From contig JAFHKR010000038.1 in the NCBI GenBank assembly GCA_017052515.1, forward strand, positions 434,001 to 498,000: a DNA stretch of 64,000 nt, written 5' to 3'. Position numbers and translations under genes: made by a program. The notes under the pieces were generated by a model. It was not told where the DNA came from. It ran no database searches and worked only from the letters and a program-made list of their open reading frames with translations. The DNA comes from Fictibacillus nanhaiensis. GTDB taxonomy: Bacteria > Bacillota > Bacilli > Bacillales > Fictibacillaceae. Below, one piece after another: positions 7,885 to 16,667 of this stretch (the first letter of the stretch is position 1; every line of letters begins with the position of its first letter).

Positions 7885-9080
7885 TCTATTTTTAATAAAT
7901 AAAAAGTGATCTCTTCTTTTTCTTGTTCACCAGTTTTTATTCCATAGGCTAAAAATCCATTTGTATAGACAGGTTTTGAGACTAAACTTGTATAGCCTGT
8001 TAAACTATAACTTTTATTTTCTTTCATATTTATTAAATATAATTCATTCATCGCATATCTAAAAACTAGTGAATGTTTACCAACAAAAATTGGAGTATCT
8101 GTGGTAAGTTTATTTCCAGTCTCAAAAACTGATTTGCTGGCAGGATTTAAGATCTCCTTATAGGTTAAATGGCCTTCACCGGTATACACAAAATATTTAT
8201 TATTGCTGATAAAATCAAGAACCCCATTTTGGGTCAATAAATTTTGAATCGGTTCTCCATTTTTCTGTATATCAATAGTGAATTCTTTATTTCCATTTTT
8301 AAAAACTGATTTATAAAGTAAGATTTGTTCTTCGGTATTGATACCTTCTTGTAAGATATAGTACTCTCCCTTTCTTTCCTCACTTTCATTTAGCAAAGCT
8401 TCTGATAGTGTAGTCACTTCTCTCTTCTTATAATTGTAGTTCTTAACTTTAGAAATAACTTTTTCTCCTTGTATTTCGTATTCAATCCAATTAATTGATT
8501 GATATCCTAATTTCATTGTTGGAGTAGGTGTATCTTTGTAACTTCCTCCAGTAGCTATATTTGTTACTTTATTCTCTAAGAGATCTAGACCTTTAATTGA
8601 CCATTCTACATTTGATAATTGCTTTGTATCATATTCTGTCCAGAATAAGAAACCTTCATTTCCAACTAAATTCCCAATTCCTTTAGATTTGTAAATCTCT
8701 TTACACTGATTGGTTAATGTAGAAAATTCATAAATGACATCGTTGTTTTCTCCGTAGCTTAAAAAGATTATCTTGTTTGCATCTGCGTATGCAGGTGCAA
8801 CCAGACTGTCCATTTTACAAGAAGTATTATTTAACTTAAAGGACGTATTTGAAATTTCATTGAGATTCCAATCTTTAACTCTAGTTACTGATTTAATTGT
8901 ATCTTTTTGTGTAGAACTCATTTCTTCTTTTACTAATGTATCTATACTTGTTGGCTTGTCTGCTTTTATTTCTGTATCTTGTTTTTGTGAAGATGGTAAT
9001 GTATCTTCTTTATCATTACAACCTACACATAATATAAGGATTGCAATCATGTAGCAAAAACCGTATACAAGTCTTTTCAT
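7875..9080 (-). CDS. Putative lipoprotein, beta-rich, unknown function
   Basis: The start at 9080 (MKRLVYGFCYMIAILILCVG) is preferred over a longer frame because AGGAAGGG precedes it and it gives a lipoprotein signal: the hydrophobic core ends ILCVGC, followed by NDKED. About 401 residues remain. After a charged, disordered linker, the body consists of repeating beta-strand blocks (such as ADANKIIFLSYG, GFLFWTEYD, INWIEYEI), suggesting a beta-propeller-like fold on the outer membrane face. It lies downstream of the C39 peptidase gene on the same strand, with a hairpin between. Its role in the quorum-sensing island is unknown; signal binding or immunity are possible. Confidence 0.65.
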   Translation of the reverse strand: MKRLVYGFCYMIAILILCVGCNDKEDTLPSSQKQDTEIKADKPTSIDTLVKEEMSSTQKDTIKSVTRVKDWNLNEISNTSFKLNNTSCKMDSLVAPAYADANKIIFLSYGENNDVIYEFSTLTNQCKEIYKSKGIGNLVGNEGFLFWTEYDTKQLSNVEWSIKGLDLLENKVTNIATGGSYKDTPTPTMKLGYQSINWIEYEIQGEKVISKVKNYNYKKREVTTLSEALLNESEERKGEYYILQEGINTEEQILLYKSVFKNGNKEFTIDIQKNGEPIQNLLTQNGVLDFISNNKYFVYTGEGHLTYKEILNPASKSVFETGNKLTTDTPIFVGKHSLVFRYAMNELYLINMKENKSYSLTGYTSLVSKPVYTNGFLAYGIKTGEQEKEEITFYLLKIDEK

Positions 9081-9113
9081 CTTATTAATTTTCCCTTCCT
9101 GCATTGTAATATA

Positions 9114-9137
9114 AGCCCGCCTAAAAATAGACGGGCT
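9114..9137 (-). terminator. Hairpin between C39 peptidase and lipoprotein genes
   Basis: AGCCCG.CTA / TAG.CGGGCT with one mismatch, just downstream of the peptidase stop. The following T-content on the minus strand is weak, so this may be a leaky terminator or an RNA-processing stem that sets the ratio between the two genes. Confidence 0.55.
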
Positions 9138-9144
9138 CTTTGTT

Positions 9145-9882
9145 CTACCAAAGGATTGCTTGACGGAAGTGATCCATATTAGCATCATATACGCCTTTAT
9201 GAGGGTGCCATACATTGCCTAATGTAACTCCTCGGCTACCTTGATCGTATGGATCAGTTAAACGGATCTGTACGGGGCTATTTCTTGAATCCTCACCAGA
9301 GACATTTAAGATATGACCTGCAATATGAGTTGTATATTTAGGCATGTAAGATGGGTAAATCTCCAAATCTAATACAACTGGTGCAGGAACACTTTTTGAT
9401 AAGCTGTAGTCAATTCGATCAGACCAAGTACTATAACTGTTGCCACTTGAGTATATATAGTTATTTTTCGACTGTTTAGAATTTAAATAATCATCAATTT
9501 TTGAGAAATCAGTACCTGCTGTTGTAGTTCCCAATCCTGAAGCATAGGTTGATTGTGAACTGGAACTACCATTCAAATAATGTAGCACTTGTTTTGTAGT
9601 AGCTGGTCCACACCAGTAACTTGTTTCCTGTTTAAATGAAGGTACAGAAATTGCTCTATATGTACCACCAGGAATGGCGAAGACACCTACTTTAGCAGAT
9701 TTCGTCTCTTTCCATTGTTTAAAATCTTTCTCTTTTTCTTGTTCCATTCTCTTCTGACTAGAGCTCTTAATATCAGCTGTGAATTTAGAGTTATCCCCCG
9801 TACCGGCTGCGTCTACTGATAAACCATTCCCTGACATAAAAATAGCGCCAGCAACTAAAAATGATAAACTAACTTTTTTCAA
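9145..9882 (-). CDS. Secreted C39-like cysteine peptidase
   Basis: 245 residues with a signal peptide (MKKVSLSFLVAGAIF...VDAA). The catalytic Cys lies in SYWCGPAT (Cys91), the His in HIAGHILNVSG (His190) and the Asp in LTDPYD (Asp210). This is the Peptidase_C39_2 pattern. Such enzymes are exported papain-like peptidases; the ABC-transporter form that cuts double-glycine leaders is related but fused to a transporter, which is absent here. Paired operator B lies 73-133 bp upstream of the start, so the gene belongs to the regulon of the RRNPP regulator at 6435. It might mature the SHEDPP signal or act as a public good like NprR-controlled proteases; both are inference. Confidence 0.8.
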   Translation of the reverse strand: MKKVSLSFLVAGAIFMSGNGLSVDAAGTGDNSKFTADIKSSSQKRMEQEKEKDFKQWKETKSAKVGVFAIPGGTYRAISVPSFKQETSYWCGPATTKQVLHYLNGSSSSQSTYASGLGTTTAGTDFSKIDDYLNSKQSKNNYIYSSGNSYSTWSDRIDYSLSKSVPAPVVLDLEIYPSYMPKYTTHIAGHILNVSGEDSRNSPVQIRLTDPYDQGSRGVTLGNVWHPHKGVYDANMDHFRQAILW

Positions 9883-9954
9883 TTTTTCTCCTCCAAACCG
9901 TTTTTAGTTGAAAGTACTTTCATATTTATACTACCATTTATTACAAAATATGGT

Positions 9955-10015
9955 ATTGGGAAAACAGGGCTTAAAAACTGGGATAACCGACTTGTCTAGT
10001 TCAACCTTTCCTTAA
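9955..10015. promoter_or_regulatory. Paired operator B (upstream of C39 peptidase)
   Basis: ATTGGGAAA at 9955-9963 and a degenerate partner TTTCCTTAA at 10007-10015 (7 of 9 match to TTTCCCAAT), centres again exactly 52 bp apart. Read on the minus strand, the perfect arm is promoter-proximal and a TAGTAT/TATAAA -10 follows about 22-25 bp later, matching the geometry of operator A. Confidence 0.7.
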
Positions 10016-10142
10016 TTAAGCAGTTCAAACTAATTTTCACTTTTTAGTTTGTTTATATTTTAATAGTAGAAACTCGTCAATTTTTTATGCAACTCTTAAT
10101 TTTTTATGGGCTTTATGATCGTTATTTGTCTCTTTTCTTATA

Positions 10143-10203
10143 GTTGGGAAACGTTTAACTAATTGATAGGTTTTACAAGGTTATATCGCATTGTTTTCCC
10201 AAT
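10143..10203. promoter_or_regulatory. Paired operator C (upstream of biosynthetic operon)
   Basis: GTTGGGAAA at 10143-10151 and TTTCCCAAT at 10195-10203, centres 52 bp apart. A TAGTCT, possibly the -10, starts 23 bp after the proximal arm, as TATAAT does at operator A. This places the whole 10301-19498 operon under the regulator at 6435. Confidence 0.75.
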
Positions 10204-10300
10204 ACAAAGGTAATCGTATATTTGGTAGTCTCATAATATGGAATTTACTAAATTTGTAAAAAGTGAATTGCCAGATAATAGATTTTAATGAGGTGAAAGT

Positions 10301-11596
10301 ATGGGGGAAAGTACGACTGTTAAAGGAACTATTGAAACAACAGATGCAAGCGCAGTTTATTATCCAGTATCAGATATAAGAATGGATAAAGGAGAAGGGA
10401 TTTATTTATACGATATTGATGGGAATGAATACATTGATTGTGCTTCAGCAACATTTAACTTAAGTCTAGGTTATAGTCATCCAGCTGTTGTAAAAGCAAT
10501 GAAAGATCAAGCAGACAAATTGATTCATGTCACATCATCTTTCCAAACCGAACCAATTAACCAACTTGCCCGAAAGCTTGTTGATTTAGCTCCAAATAGA
10601 ATAACCAAAGCACATTTAAAGGTATCCGGTGGATCAGTTGCGAATGAAGGAGCCATAAAAATGGCACAAAGAGCTACTGGCAAAAGAGATGTAATTTCTT
10701 TATTTAGAAGTCATCTTGGTCAAACAATGATGACTGCGAACCTTTCAGGGAATGCATTTAGAAAAGCTAACTTTCCACTAGCTATACCTGGCGGACTTCA
10801 AGTTCCAGACCCATACTGTTTCAGGTGCTTTTATGGACAAGATTCTTCTTCATGTAACATGATGTGTGTTTCAAGATTAGACGATTTTCTTGAGTTTGCA
10901 AGTAGTGGAAGTGTCGCAGCAATTTTAGTTGAGCCGATATCTGGTAATGGAGGGAATATTGTACCCCCACATGGATATTTTCAAAAACTAAGGGCATTCT
11001 GTGATACACATAACATTAAGCTCATTTTTGATGAAATTCAAACAGGTATAGGGCGAACGGGTTATATGTTTGCAGCCGAGTATTTTGAAGTTGAACCAGA
11101 TGCAATTACAGTTGCTAAAGGTTTAGGGGGATCTGGGGCTCAAGTAGCTGGTATTTTAGCAAGTGATGAATTAAGTGGTTTATCTTCTAGTGATCATTCT
11201 TTTACATATGGCTCAAATATATTAGCAGCTTCTGCTGCTCTGACGACACTTGATATTATATCAAAGCCTGCTTTCCTAAAGAATGTTCAAGAAACTGGAG
11301 CTCACATACTTTCAAGATTGGAGAGAATGAAAGAGAAGTTTGCATTTGTTGGAGATGTACGTGGAGTAGGTTTAATGATTGGTATTGAAATTGTAGATGA
11401 GAAGGGAAAACCTGATACGATTTTAACTAACTGGTTAGCTGAAAAAGCTATGGAACATGGTCTTATCCTACGTACATCTAGATATGGATACGGTAACGTA
11501 CTCAAGATTAGACCACCGTTAATTCTGACTCTAGAAGAAGCTGAAGTTATCTGTTATAAATTTGAGTCACTATTAGAAGAAGTAATGAGTGTATGA
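10301..11596 (+). CDS. Class III PLP-dependent aminotransferase
   Basis: 431 residues. The PLP-binding features of class III (ornithine/GABA-type) aminotransferases are present: GGSVANE near 110-116 (usually GSEANE), FDEIQTGIGRTG with the ring-contacting Asp244, and the Schiff-base Lys273 in VAKGLGG. Four cysteines at 173, 176, 185 and 189 (PYCFRC...CNMMC) form a CxxC pair as in some ligase- or antibiotic-linked members. It is the first gene of the operon (GAGGTG before the ATG) and its stop overlaps the next start (ATGA). It probably installs or removes an omega-amine on the pathway's precursor; the substrate is unknown. Confidence 0.85.
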   Translation: MGESTTVKGTIETTDASAVYYPVSDIRMDKGEGIYLYDIDGNEYIDCASATFNLSLGYSHPAVVKAMKDQADKLIHVTSSFQTEPINQLARKLVDLAPNRITKAHLKVSGGSVANEGAIKMAQRATGKRDVISLFRSHLGQTMMTANLSGNAFRKANFPLAIPGGLQVPDPYCFRCFYGQDSSSCNMMCVSRLDDFLEFASSGSVAAILVEPISGNGGNIVPPHGYFQKLRAFCDTHNIKLIFDEIQTGIGRTGYMFAAEYFEVEPDAITVAKGLGGSGAQVAGILASDELSGLSSSDHSFTYGSNILAASAALTTLDIISKPAFLKNVQETGAHILSRLERMKEKFAFVGDVRGVGLMIGIEIVDEKGKPDTILTNWLAEKAMEHGLILRTSRYGYGNVLKIRPPLILTLEEAEVICYKFESLLEEVMSV

Positions 11597-12861
11597 ATAC
11601 AATGAATATCAGAACAACAATTAAAGAGACAAATAACATCGTTCAGGATTTGGTGATTATTGGAGGAGGATTTCGAACTACCACTTTCTTGTCTTCTGAT
11701 CCAAATTTATTGAAAGATAAAGTTATGATCATTGAACAAGAAACGAATATTGGTCCTGGCGCATTTAAAGACTATAACATTCTTACTTCATCCTCTGGAA
11801 CTAGTATGTTAAAGTATCTCACATTCGAAGGACCATTTGAAAGATTGTTAATGAATCATAAAGTCACTGCTGTATCACAAAACATGAAACCCGTACGTGC
11901 TGAAAAACTGGCTTCAGCACTTATCGAAATAGGTTTAACAATAGAAGCAGAATTAGGTGACAATGCAATTCGGAGAAGTACAAGTGTTGAAAAGATTCAA
12001 TTGGGAATCGGAAATAATCCCGTGAGTATCTACACGAATCAGGGTGATATTGTTAAAGCTAAACATGTTCTATTAGCAACAGGAAGATACGAGCGTATAA
12101 ATGATGAGTTACTGAACTGGAATAAAAAACTAATGTTATCAAACACAGTAATTCGTCACAGCAAAAAAGAAATGTTGCAAAATAAATTACTTACAATAGG
12201 AGAACGTCCTATCGTTATAGCAGGAAGTTCACATAGTGCCATGTCAGTGCTGAGTTGTTTATTAGAAATAATGAAAAGATTGAAAGATAGAGATACAAGA
12301 TATATAATCCCCCCAATTTATGTTTTACAGCGCAGTAAGGCATATTTAATGTATGACAATGAAGAAGAGGCGCGAAAAGAACAAATAATGGAGAGAGAAA
12401 TGATTTATGATCCTTTGACTGATGTTTGCCCTGATACTGGCATTGTTTATCGCGATTCTGGGTTGCGTCACCAATCTAAGGAACTATATTGTAGTTTGTG
12501 GTCTGGGGAAATTAAGAATGTAAGCATTGTTAACATTAAAAAGTTAAGTGATGTCGCAAATTTATTAGATCAGGCTGGTCTTGTAATTCAAGCTTTAGGT
12601 TATTTTGGTAATGCTCCTGATATTTTCTTATGCGATAGGCTAATCCGACCTAGTAATTCTTTACAGAGAATTGAAGCCAATGAAGAGGGAGCTGCTATTA
12701 TCAATAAGAAAGTGTTTGATAACCTTTCTGTGCTTCGATTAGAACCCACTCCACTGTTACAGAAGGATAATATGGCTTACGGTAGCAGTCTATATCATAA
12801 ACTATCTTCACGAATTAAAAGAAAAATAAACGAAGCACAAGAGTTGGTGGGTAAATTATGA
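11593..12861 (+). CDS. FAD/NAD(P)-dependent oxidoreductase, monooxygenase-like
   Basis: 422 residues. An FAD-binding Rossmann motif (DLVIIGGGFRTT, residues 19-30) is followed by LLATGRYER, and a second nucleotide site appears at PIVIAGSSHSAMSV (about 206-219). Two dinucleotide folds plus ATG are typical of flavin monooxygenases of the N-hydroxylase/FMO type, but the sequence is divergent and I cannot name a substrate. It overlaps both neighbours by 4 bp, so it is coupled to the aminotransferase and kinase. An N-hydroxylation step would fit the MetRS-like gene downstream. Confidence 0.65.
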   Translation: MNTMNIRTTIKETNNIVQDLVIIGGGFRTTTFLSSDPNLLKDKVMIIEQETNIGPGAFKDYNILTSSSGTSMLKYLTFEGPFERLLMNHKVTAVSQNMKPVRAEKLASALIEIGLTIEAELGDNAIRRSTSVEKIQLGIGNNPVSIYTNQGDIVKAKHVLLATGRYERINDELLNWNKKLMLSNTVIRHSKKEMLQNKLLTIGERPIVIAGSSHSAMSVLSCLLEIMKRLKDRDTRYIIPPIYVLQRSKAYLMYDNEEEARKEQIMEREMIYDPLTDVCPDTGIVYRDSGLRHQSKELYCSLWSGEIKNVSIVNIKKLSDVANLLDQAGLVIQALGYFGNAPDIFLCDRLIRPSNSLQRIEANEEGAAIINKKVFDNLSVLRLEPTPLLQKDNMAYGSSLYHKLSSRIKRKINEAQELVGKL

Positions 12862-13562
12862 CGACTAAAGAAAACATGCTCCAAACACTAAGTTCACTTA
12901 TAAAAAGTAAGCAAAAAAAAGATCGCCCATTAATTGTTGGGATAACTGGTATTGATACATCAGGAAAAACTCAATTAACGGAAGACTTGTATAACTATTT
13001 TCAGAAATCAAAACAAGATACACAAATTGTTCACGTTGATGATTTTCATAATCCTAAATCTCTAAGATATAATTCAGCGTTATCAGAGGCTGATCAATAC
13101 TATAGTCTGAGTATAAATATAAATAAGTTAGTAAATAAAGTTTTAAAACCAATTAAAGAGCAGGGTCAATTACACTGTACTTTAACGCATTTAGATTTGT
13201 TGACAGACAGAATGACTTTACAGAGAACCTATAATGTTACATCCAATACGATTGTTTTACTTGAAGGAATATTCTTATTAAGACCTGAGTTATACTCGTT
13301 TTTAGATTTATCTATATTTCTAGCTATAAGTGAGGATATTGCAATAGAACGGGCTAACATACGGGATGTTCCACTACAGGGAAAAGAAGTTATAGGTAAA
13401 TATCATACAAAGTATCTTCCTGCTCAAAGGACTTATTTAAGTAAATATCGACCTGACCTATTAGCAGATGTAATCATTGATAACTCGAACTGGCACCAAC
13501 CAGCCATTATTCATTGGTCGCAAAAAATGAAGGAGCCTATGTATGCTGAACAAACATATTAA
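12858..13562 (+). CDS. Uridine-kinase-like P-loop kinase
   Basis: 234 residues. The Walker A segment GITGIDTSGKTQL lies at about 29-41 and HVDDFHNPKS, with the acidic residues typical of uridine kinase/phosphoribulokinase proteins, follows near residue 60. VLLEGIFLLRPEL matches the hydrophobic strand and Glu of that family. Such enzymes phosphorylate small hydroxylated molecules. It overlaps the HAD phosphatase gene by 20 bp, so a phosphorylation and a dephosphorylation step are made together. Confidence 0.75.
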   Translation: MTTKENMLQTLSSLIKSKQKKDRPLIVGITGIDTSGKTQLTEDLYNYFQKSKQDTQIVHVDDFHNPKSLRYNSALSEADQYYSLSININKLVNKVLKPIKEQGQLHCTLTHLDLLTDRMTLQRTYNVTSNTIVLLEGIFLLRPELYSFLDLSIFLAISEDIAIERANIRDVPLQGKEVIGKYHTKYLPAQRTYLSKYRPDLLADVIIDNSNWHQPAIIHWSQKMKEPMYAEQTY

Positions 13563-14220
13563 AGGTGTTATTTTTGATCTTTGGAACACACTTGTACCCT
13601 TAGAGGATGATTTGAAAGAACATGCTTTCAATGAAACAGCTATTGCCTTACAACTTGATCCATTTACGCTAAAAAAGCCATGGACAGAAACGCGTATTCA
13701 AAGGGAGACATCAGATTTATATCAGTACCTTCATTGGTTAAAAGAGGATAGAGGATTTTTTTGGACAAATGAATTAATAGTCAAAGGTATGCAGGCACGA
13801 AAAAACATTCATGGGTCAGCTTTTAGGGTACCTGAGAAGGGAGCTGTTCAAGTACTCAAAGAATTAAAACAACTAGGTATTCGAATAGGAGTCGTTTCGA
13901 ATTGCAGCAGTGATGTAAGAGATATGATATCAAGTTCAACGATTATGCCTTTTATAGATGTCTTAGCTCTTTCTGCAGAAATAGGTATTATGAAGCCTGA
14001 ACCGCAAATTTATAAGTATGCGATGCGAGAGTTAGGATTACAAAGTGAAGAGTGTATTTACGTAGGTGATGGTCATGATAATGAATTGAAAGGCGCACAG
14101 TTAGCAGGTTTAGAGGCTATTCTCTTGGATAAAAACAATGGTGTAGCTTGGGAAGGAAAAGCAATCACAAAACTTTCAGACATAATAATGGAGGTAGAAA
14201 GACTTGCAATTTCAAATTAA
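13543..14220 (+). CDS. HAD-superfamily hydrolase, subfamily IA
   Basis: 225 residues. Motif I is VIFDLWNTL with nucleophile Asp12; the position of the usual second Asp is Trp14, as in several HAD-IA proteins. Motif II is GVVSNCSSD, motif III/IV KPEPQIY and YVGDGHDNELKGA. Probably a phosphatase; a haloacid-dehalogenase-like reaction cannot be excluded. It overlaps the kinase upstream and the GNAT-like gene downstream (17 bp). A kinase/phosphatase pair suggests a phosphorylated protected intermediate, as in some self-protection schemes. Confidence 0.75.
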   Translation: MLNKHIKGVIFDLWNTLVPLEDDLKEHAFNETAIALQLDPFTLKKPWTETRIQRETSDLYQYLHWLKEDRGFFWTNELIVKGMQARKNIHGSAFRVPEKGAVQVLKELKQLGIRIGVVSNCSSDVRDMISSSTIMPFIDVLALSAEIGIMKPEPQIYKYAMRELGLQSEECIYVGDGHDNELKGAQLAGLEAILLDKNNGVAWEGKAITKLSDIIMEVERLAISN

Positions 14221-15397
14221 ACGGTCTTTTCAACTTAACTCCTTCAAAGACTTATCTTTAGAGTTTATTAAATCTCTTGATGATGTATGTGAGCATGAGC
14301 TTTTCCCATTATGTAAGGACAGGAGTTTTTATGTTAGCCGACCATGGTTACTCGCTATTGAAAGATTAAGAGGTGGGGATACTGGTTATATTGTTTGTCG
14401 AAATCAAACTGGTCAACTCTTAGGATTATTACCTATTTACTGGGGTAAACCGAGTTCAAGAGGACTATATGAACCATATAAACGGTTCTTAGAAAGATCA
14501 GGAGGTCACTTTCATCAAAAAGACTGGACTCCTACAGTTATTATTGGATCGCGAGCAGCATATACATGTGAATTTTTAATTAATCCTAATATTAATAATG
14601 AGGCTGAGGAAAGCCGTGTGTTAGAAAGTATGATTGAAGCCGCTAACATTTTTACAAAGAATCAAGGTGCGACATCAATATCCTGCTTATATATGAATGA
14701 AAAGGGCCGTAGACAGTTACATGATGTTATAGAAGATAAGAACAACTTTTTTATAGTTGGTGCAAATGCGGTTCTTGATATTGAGTTTAATAGCATAGAA
14801 GAATACCAGGATTATATAAAATGGAGACGAGGAATTCGCAGAGAAAGAAGTATTTTTGATGCAAAAGGTTACACAGTTGATTCATCCAAACTAGGTGATT
14901 CAATGCAAATCTTTGCGCAATTATTTGCGAATCATGAGAATAAATATGGCCACAACACTTCTGCAGAAAACGAGATTAAAGAGCTACAAATTCTTAAGGA
15001 TACAGCTAATGACTTTAGCCATGTCATCTACTTAAAACGGGAAGATGTTGTAGTAGGATGTGTACTGCTTTTCTTATGGGGAAAGACAATTTATGCACGA
15101 ACTGTTGGATTCGATTTTAATGTGGTTGGTGACGGTTATGAATATTTTAATTTAGCTTATTACGAAGTTATACGCTTTGCCATTCTAAACGGATACAAAC
15201 ATGTGGAATACGGGATGGGAACATATAGAGCTAAACTTAAGCGGGGAGCACGACTCGAACCTTTATGGGGATACATATGTTCAAATTCACAACCATCACC
15301 ATTAAATAATTCTATATTTAAAGACTGGGATCATGAAAGATATCATGCAGTTAAGACGGCTAATATTTCAGAATTAGAAAGGATAGAATTCCCATGA
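14204..15397 (+). CDS. FemAB/GNAT-like acyl- or aminoacyl-transferase
   Basis: 397 residues from a TTG start preceded by GGAGG at 14190-14194. The C-terminal half is GNAT-like (FSHVIYLKREDVVVGCVLLFL, then HVEYGMGTYRAKLKRG), typical of the double-GNAT 'peptidogalycan biosynthesis' family related to FemAB and BioF2-type acyltransferases. FemAB proteins use aminoacyl-tRNA to form peptide bonds. A MetRS-like enzyme two genes downstream makes an aminoacyl donor plausible, though the family also contains CoA users. Overlaps the ATP-grasp gene by 4 bp. Confidence 0.65.
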   Translation: MQFQIKRSFQLNSFKDLSLEFIKSLDDVCEHELFPLCKDRSFYVSRPWLLAIERLRGGDTGYIVCRNQTGQLLGLLPIYWGKPSSRGLYEPYKRFLERSGGHFHQKDWTPTVIIGSRAAYTCEFLINPNINNEAEESRVLESMIEAANIFTKNQGATSISCLYMNEKGRRQLHDVIEDKNNFFIVGANAVLDIEFNSIEEYQDYIKWRRGIRRERSIFDAKGYTVDSSKLGDSMQIFAQLFANHENKYGHNTSAENEIKELQILKDTANDFSHVIYLKREDVVVGCVLLFLWGKTIYARTVGFDFNVVGDGYEYFNLAYYEVIRFAILNGYKHVEYGMGTYRAKLKRGARLEPLWGYICSNSQPSPLNNSIFKDWDHERYHAVKTANISELERIEFP

Positions 15398-16647
15398 AGT
15401 CAATTCTTGTAACAAATACAGGAGATAAAATACATTCTAAGGCACTAGCAGCACGTAAAGATATTCATGTGACCTTTATAACGGAAACAAGGTTCAAGGA
15501 TATGTATGATTCTACAAGTGATGTTATTTGGGTTGATAACCTGAATGATCCTGCAAACTCGACTAAATCAGTACTAGACCAACGAAATTGTAATCATTAT
15601 GACGCTGTAATCTCTTTATCGGAGAGAGCTGCTCCAACTGCTGCTTATTTGAGGGATTACCTAGGGTTGCAAGGTGCATCCTTCTATACAATTACAAATT
15701 GTACAAATAAGTTTGCCATGAAGCAGAGGTTTTTAAATAATGGGATAGCAGTTTCTAACTATTCTTTAGCAAATAATTTTAATGATGTTTTATTTTCTGC
15801 AAAAGAGATAGGCTACCCAATAATTATAAAGCCAGTAATTGGTGCAGGTGTTGACGCCACAATGGTATTTCAGAACGAGAATGATATTTATTCAAATAAT
15901 GCAAAAGAATATTTTAACCGTTTAAATAGTCCAATAACAACCTCTGAAAAGGAATTTCCAGTTATTGTTGAAAAGTTTCAAAACGTTATTAATGAGTATC
16001 ACTGTGATGGTTATGTAATTAATGGTGAAGTAGTGTTTGCTCAAGTTTCGCAATATTTATCACCTGTTATTGATTATGCGTCCAACGGTATTTACGGATC
16101 ATTTTCACTTCATTCATCAGAGCCTGTATCCAATGAGATTGTAGCGATGCACAAAAAGGCTGTTAAAGCTGTAGGTATTGAGAATGGTGTAACACATTTT
16201 GAAGTTTTACATACACCTAATGGTTATATAGCAGGAGAAATAGCTTGTCGTCCAGGCGGGGGTGGAATTAGGAAGATGTTACAATTCCTACATGGCTTTG
16301 ATTCATGGGATGCTCACCTCGCTGTTTCTATGGCAGAATCATACAATTGGAAAAATACTAACCGTACTAGTGAGAAACAGATTCTTGAACTAATGCTGCC
16401 AACGAAACGGGGTAAAGTGACAACAATTAGCAATGCAGAAGATTTCAACAGTATACCTGGTTTACTAGAGGTTGATATGAAGATTGAACCTGGAAACGTT
16501 GTGGATGGTTTACTTGATTCTTCGGCAATTAGTGGAAATTTATTTATTGAATATGAAGATCAAAGTGAAATCGAAGGCATACTTACAGAAGTAGAAAAAT
16601 GTTTTGTATTAGAAGTTGAACCACTAAATATACACATGAAAAATTAA
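15394..16647 (+). CDS. ATP-grasp carboxylate-amine ligase
   Basis: 417 residues. An N-terminal Rossmann-like preATP-grasp domain is followed by YPIIIKPVIGAGVDATMVF (about 140-160, the nucleotide-binding Lys and Gly loop), VIVEKFQN, YHCDGYVINGEV and GEIACRPGGGG (metal-binding Glu and Arg). This is the L-amino acid ligase / carnosine-synthase-like ATP-grasp group. It joins a carboxylate, via an acyl phosphate, to an amine. As the operon has no NRPS, this is a likely bond-forming enzyme. Start ATG overlaps the preceding stop. Confidence 0.8.
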   Translation: MKSILVTNTGDKIHSKALAARKDIHVTFITETRFKDMYDSTSDVIWVDNLNDPANSTKSVLDQRNCNHYDAVISLSERAAPTAAYLRDYLGLQGASFYTITNCTNKFAMKQRFLNNGIAVSNYSLANNFNDVLFSAKEIGYPIIIKPVIGAGVDATMVFQNENDIYSNNAKEYFNRLNSPITTSEKEFPVIVEKFQNVINEYHCDGYVINGEVVFAQVSQYLSPVIDYASNGIYGSFSLHSSEPVSNEIVAMHKKAVKAVGIENGVTHFEVLHTPNGYIAGEIACRPGGGGIRKMLQFLHGFDSWDAHLAVSMAESYNWKNTNRTSEKQILELMLPTKRGKVTTISNAEDFNSIPGLLEVDMKIEPGNVVDGLLDSSAISGNLFIEYEDQSEIEGILTEVEKCFVLEVEPLNIHMKN

Positions 16648-16667
16648 TGAAAACGGGAGAATATTCC

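Larger units (their letters stand above)
9883..10300. other. Divergent promoter region with two paired operators
   Basis: 418 bp separating the minus-strand C39 gene from the plus-strand biosynthetic operon. It carries operator B serving the left gene and operator C serving the right operon. Ribosome sites are GGAGGAG before the C39 ATG and GAGGTG before 10301. No other gene is visible. Confidence 0.7.
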
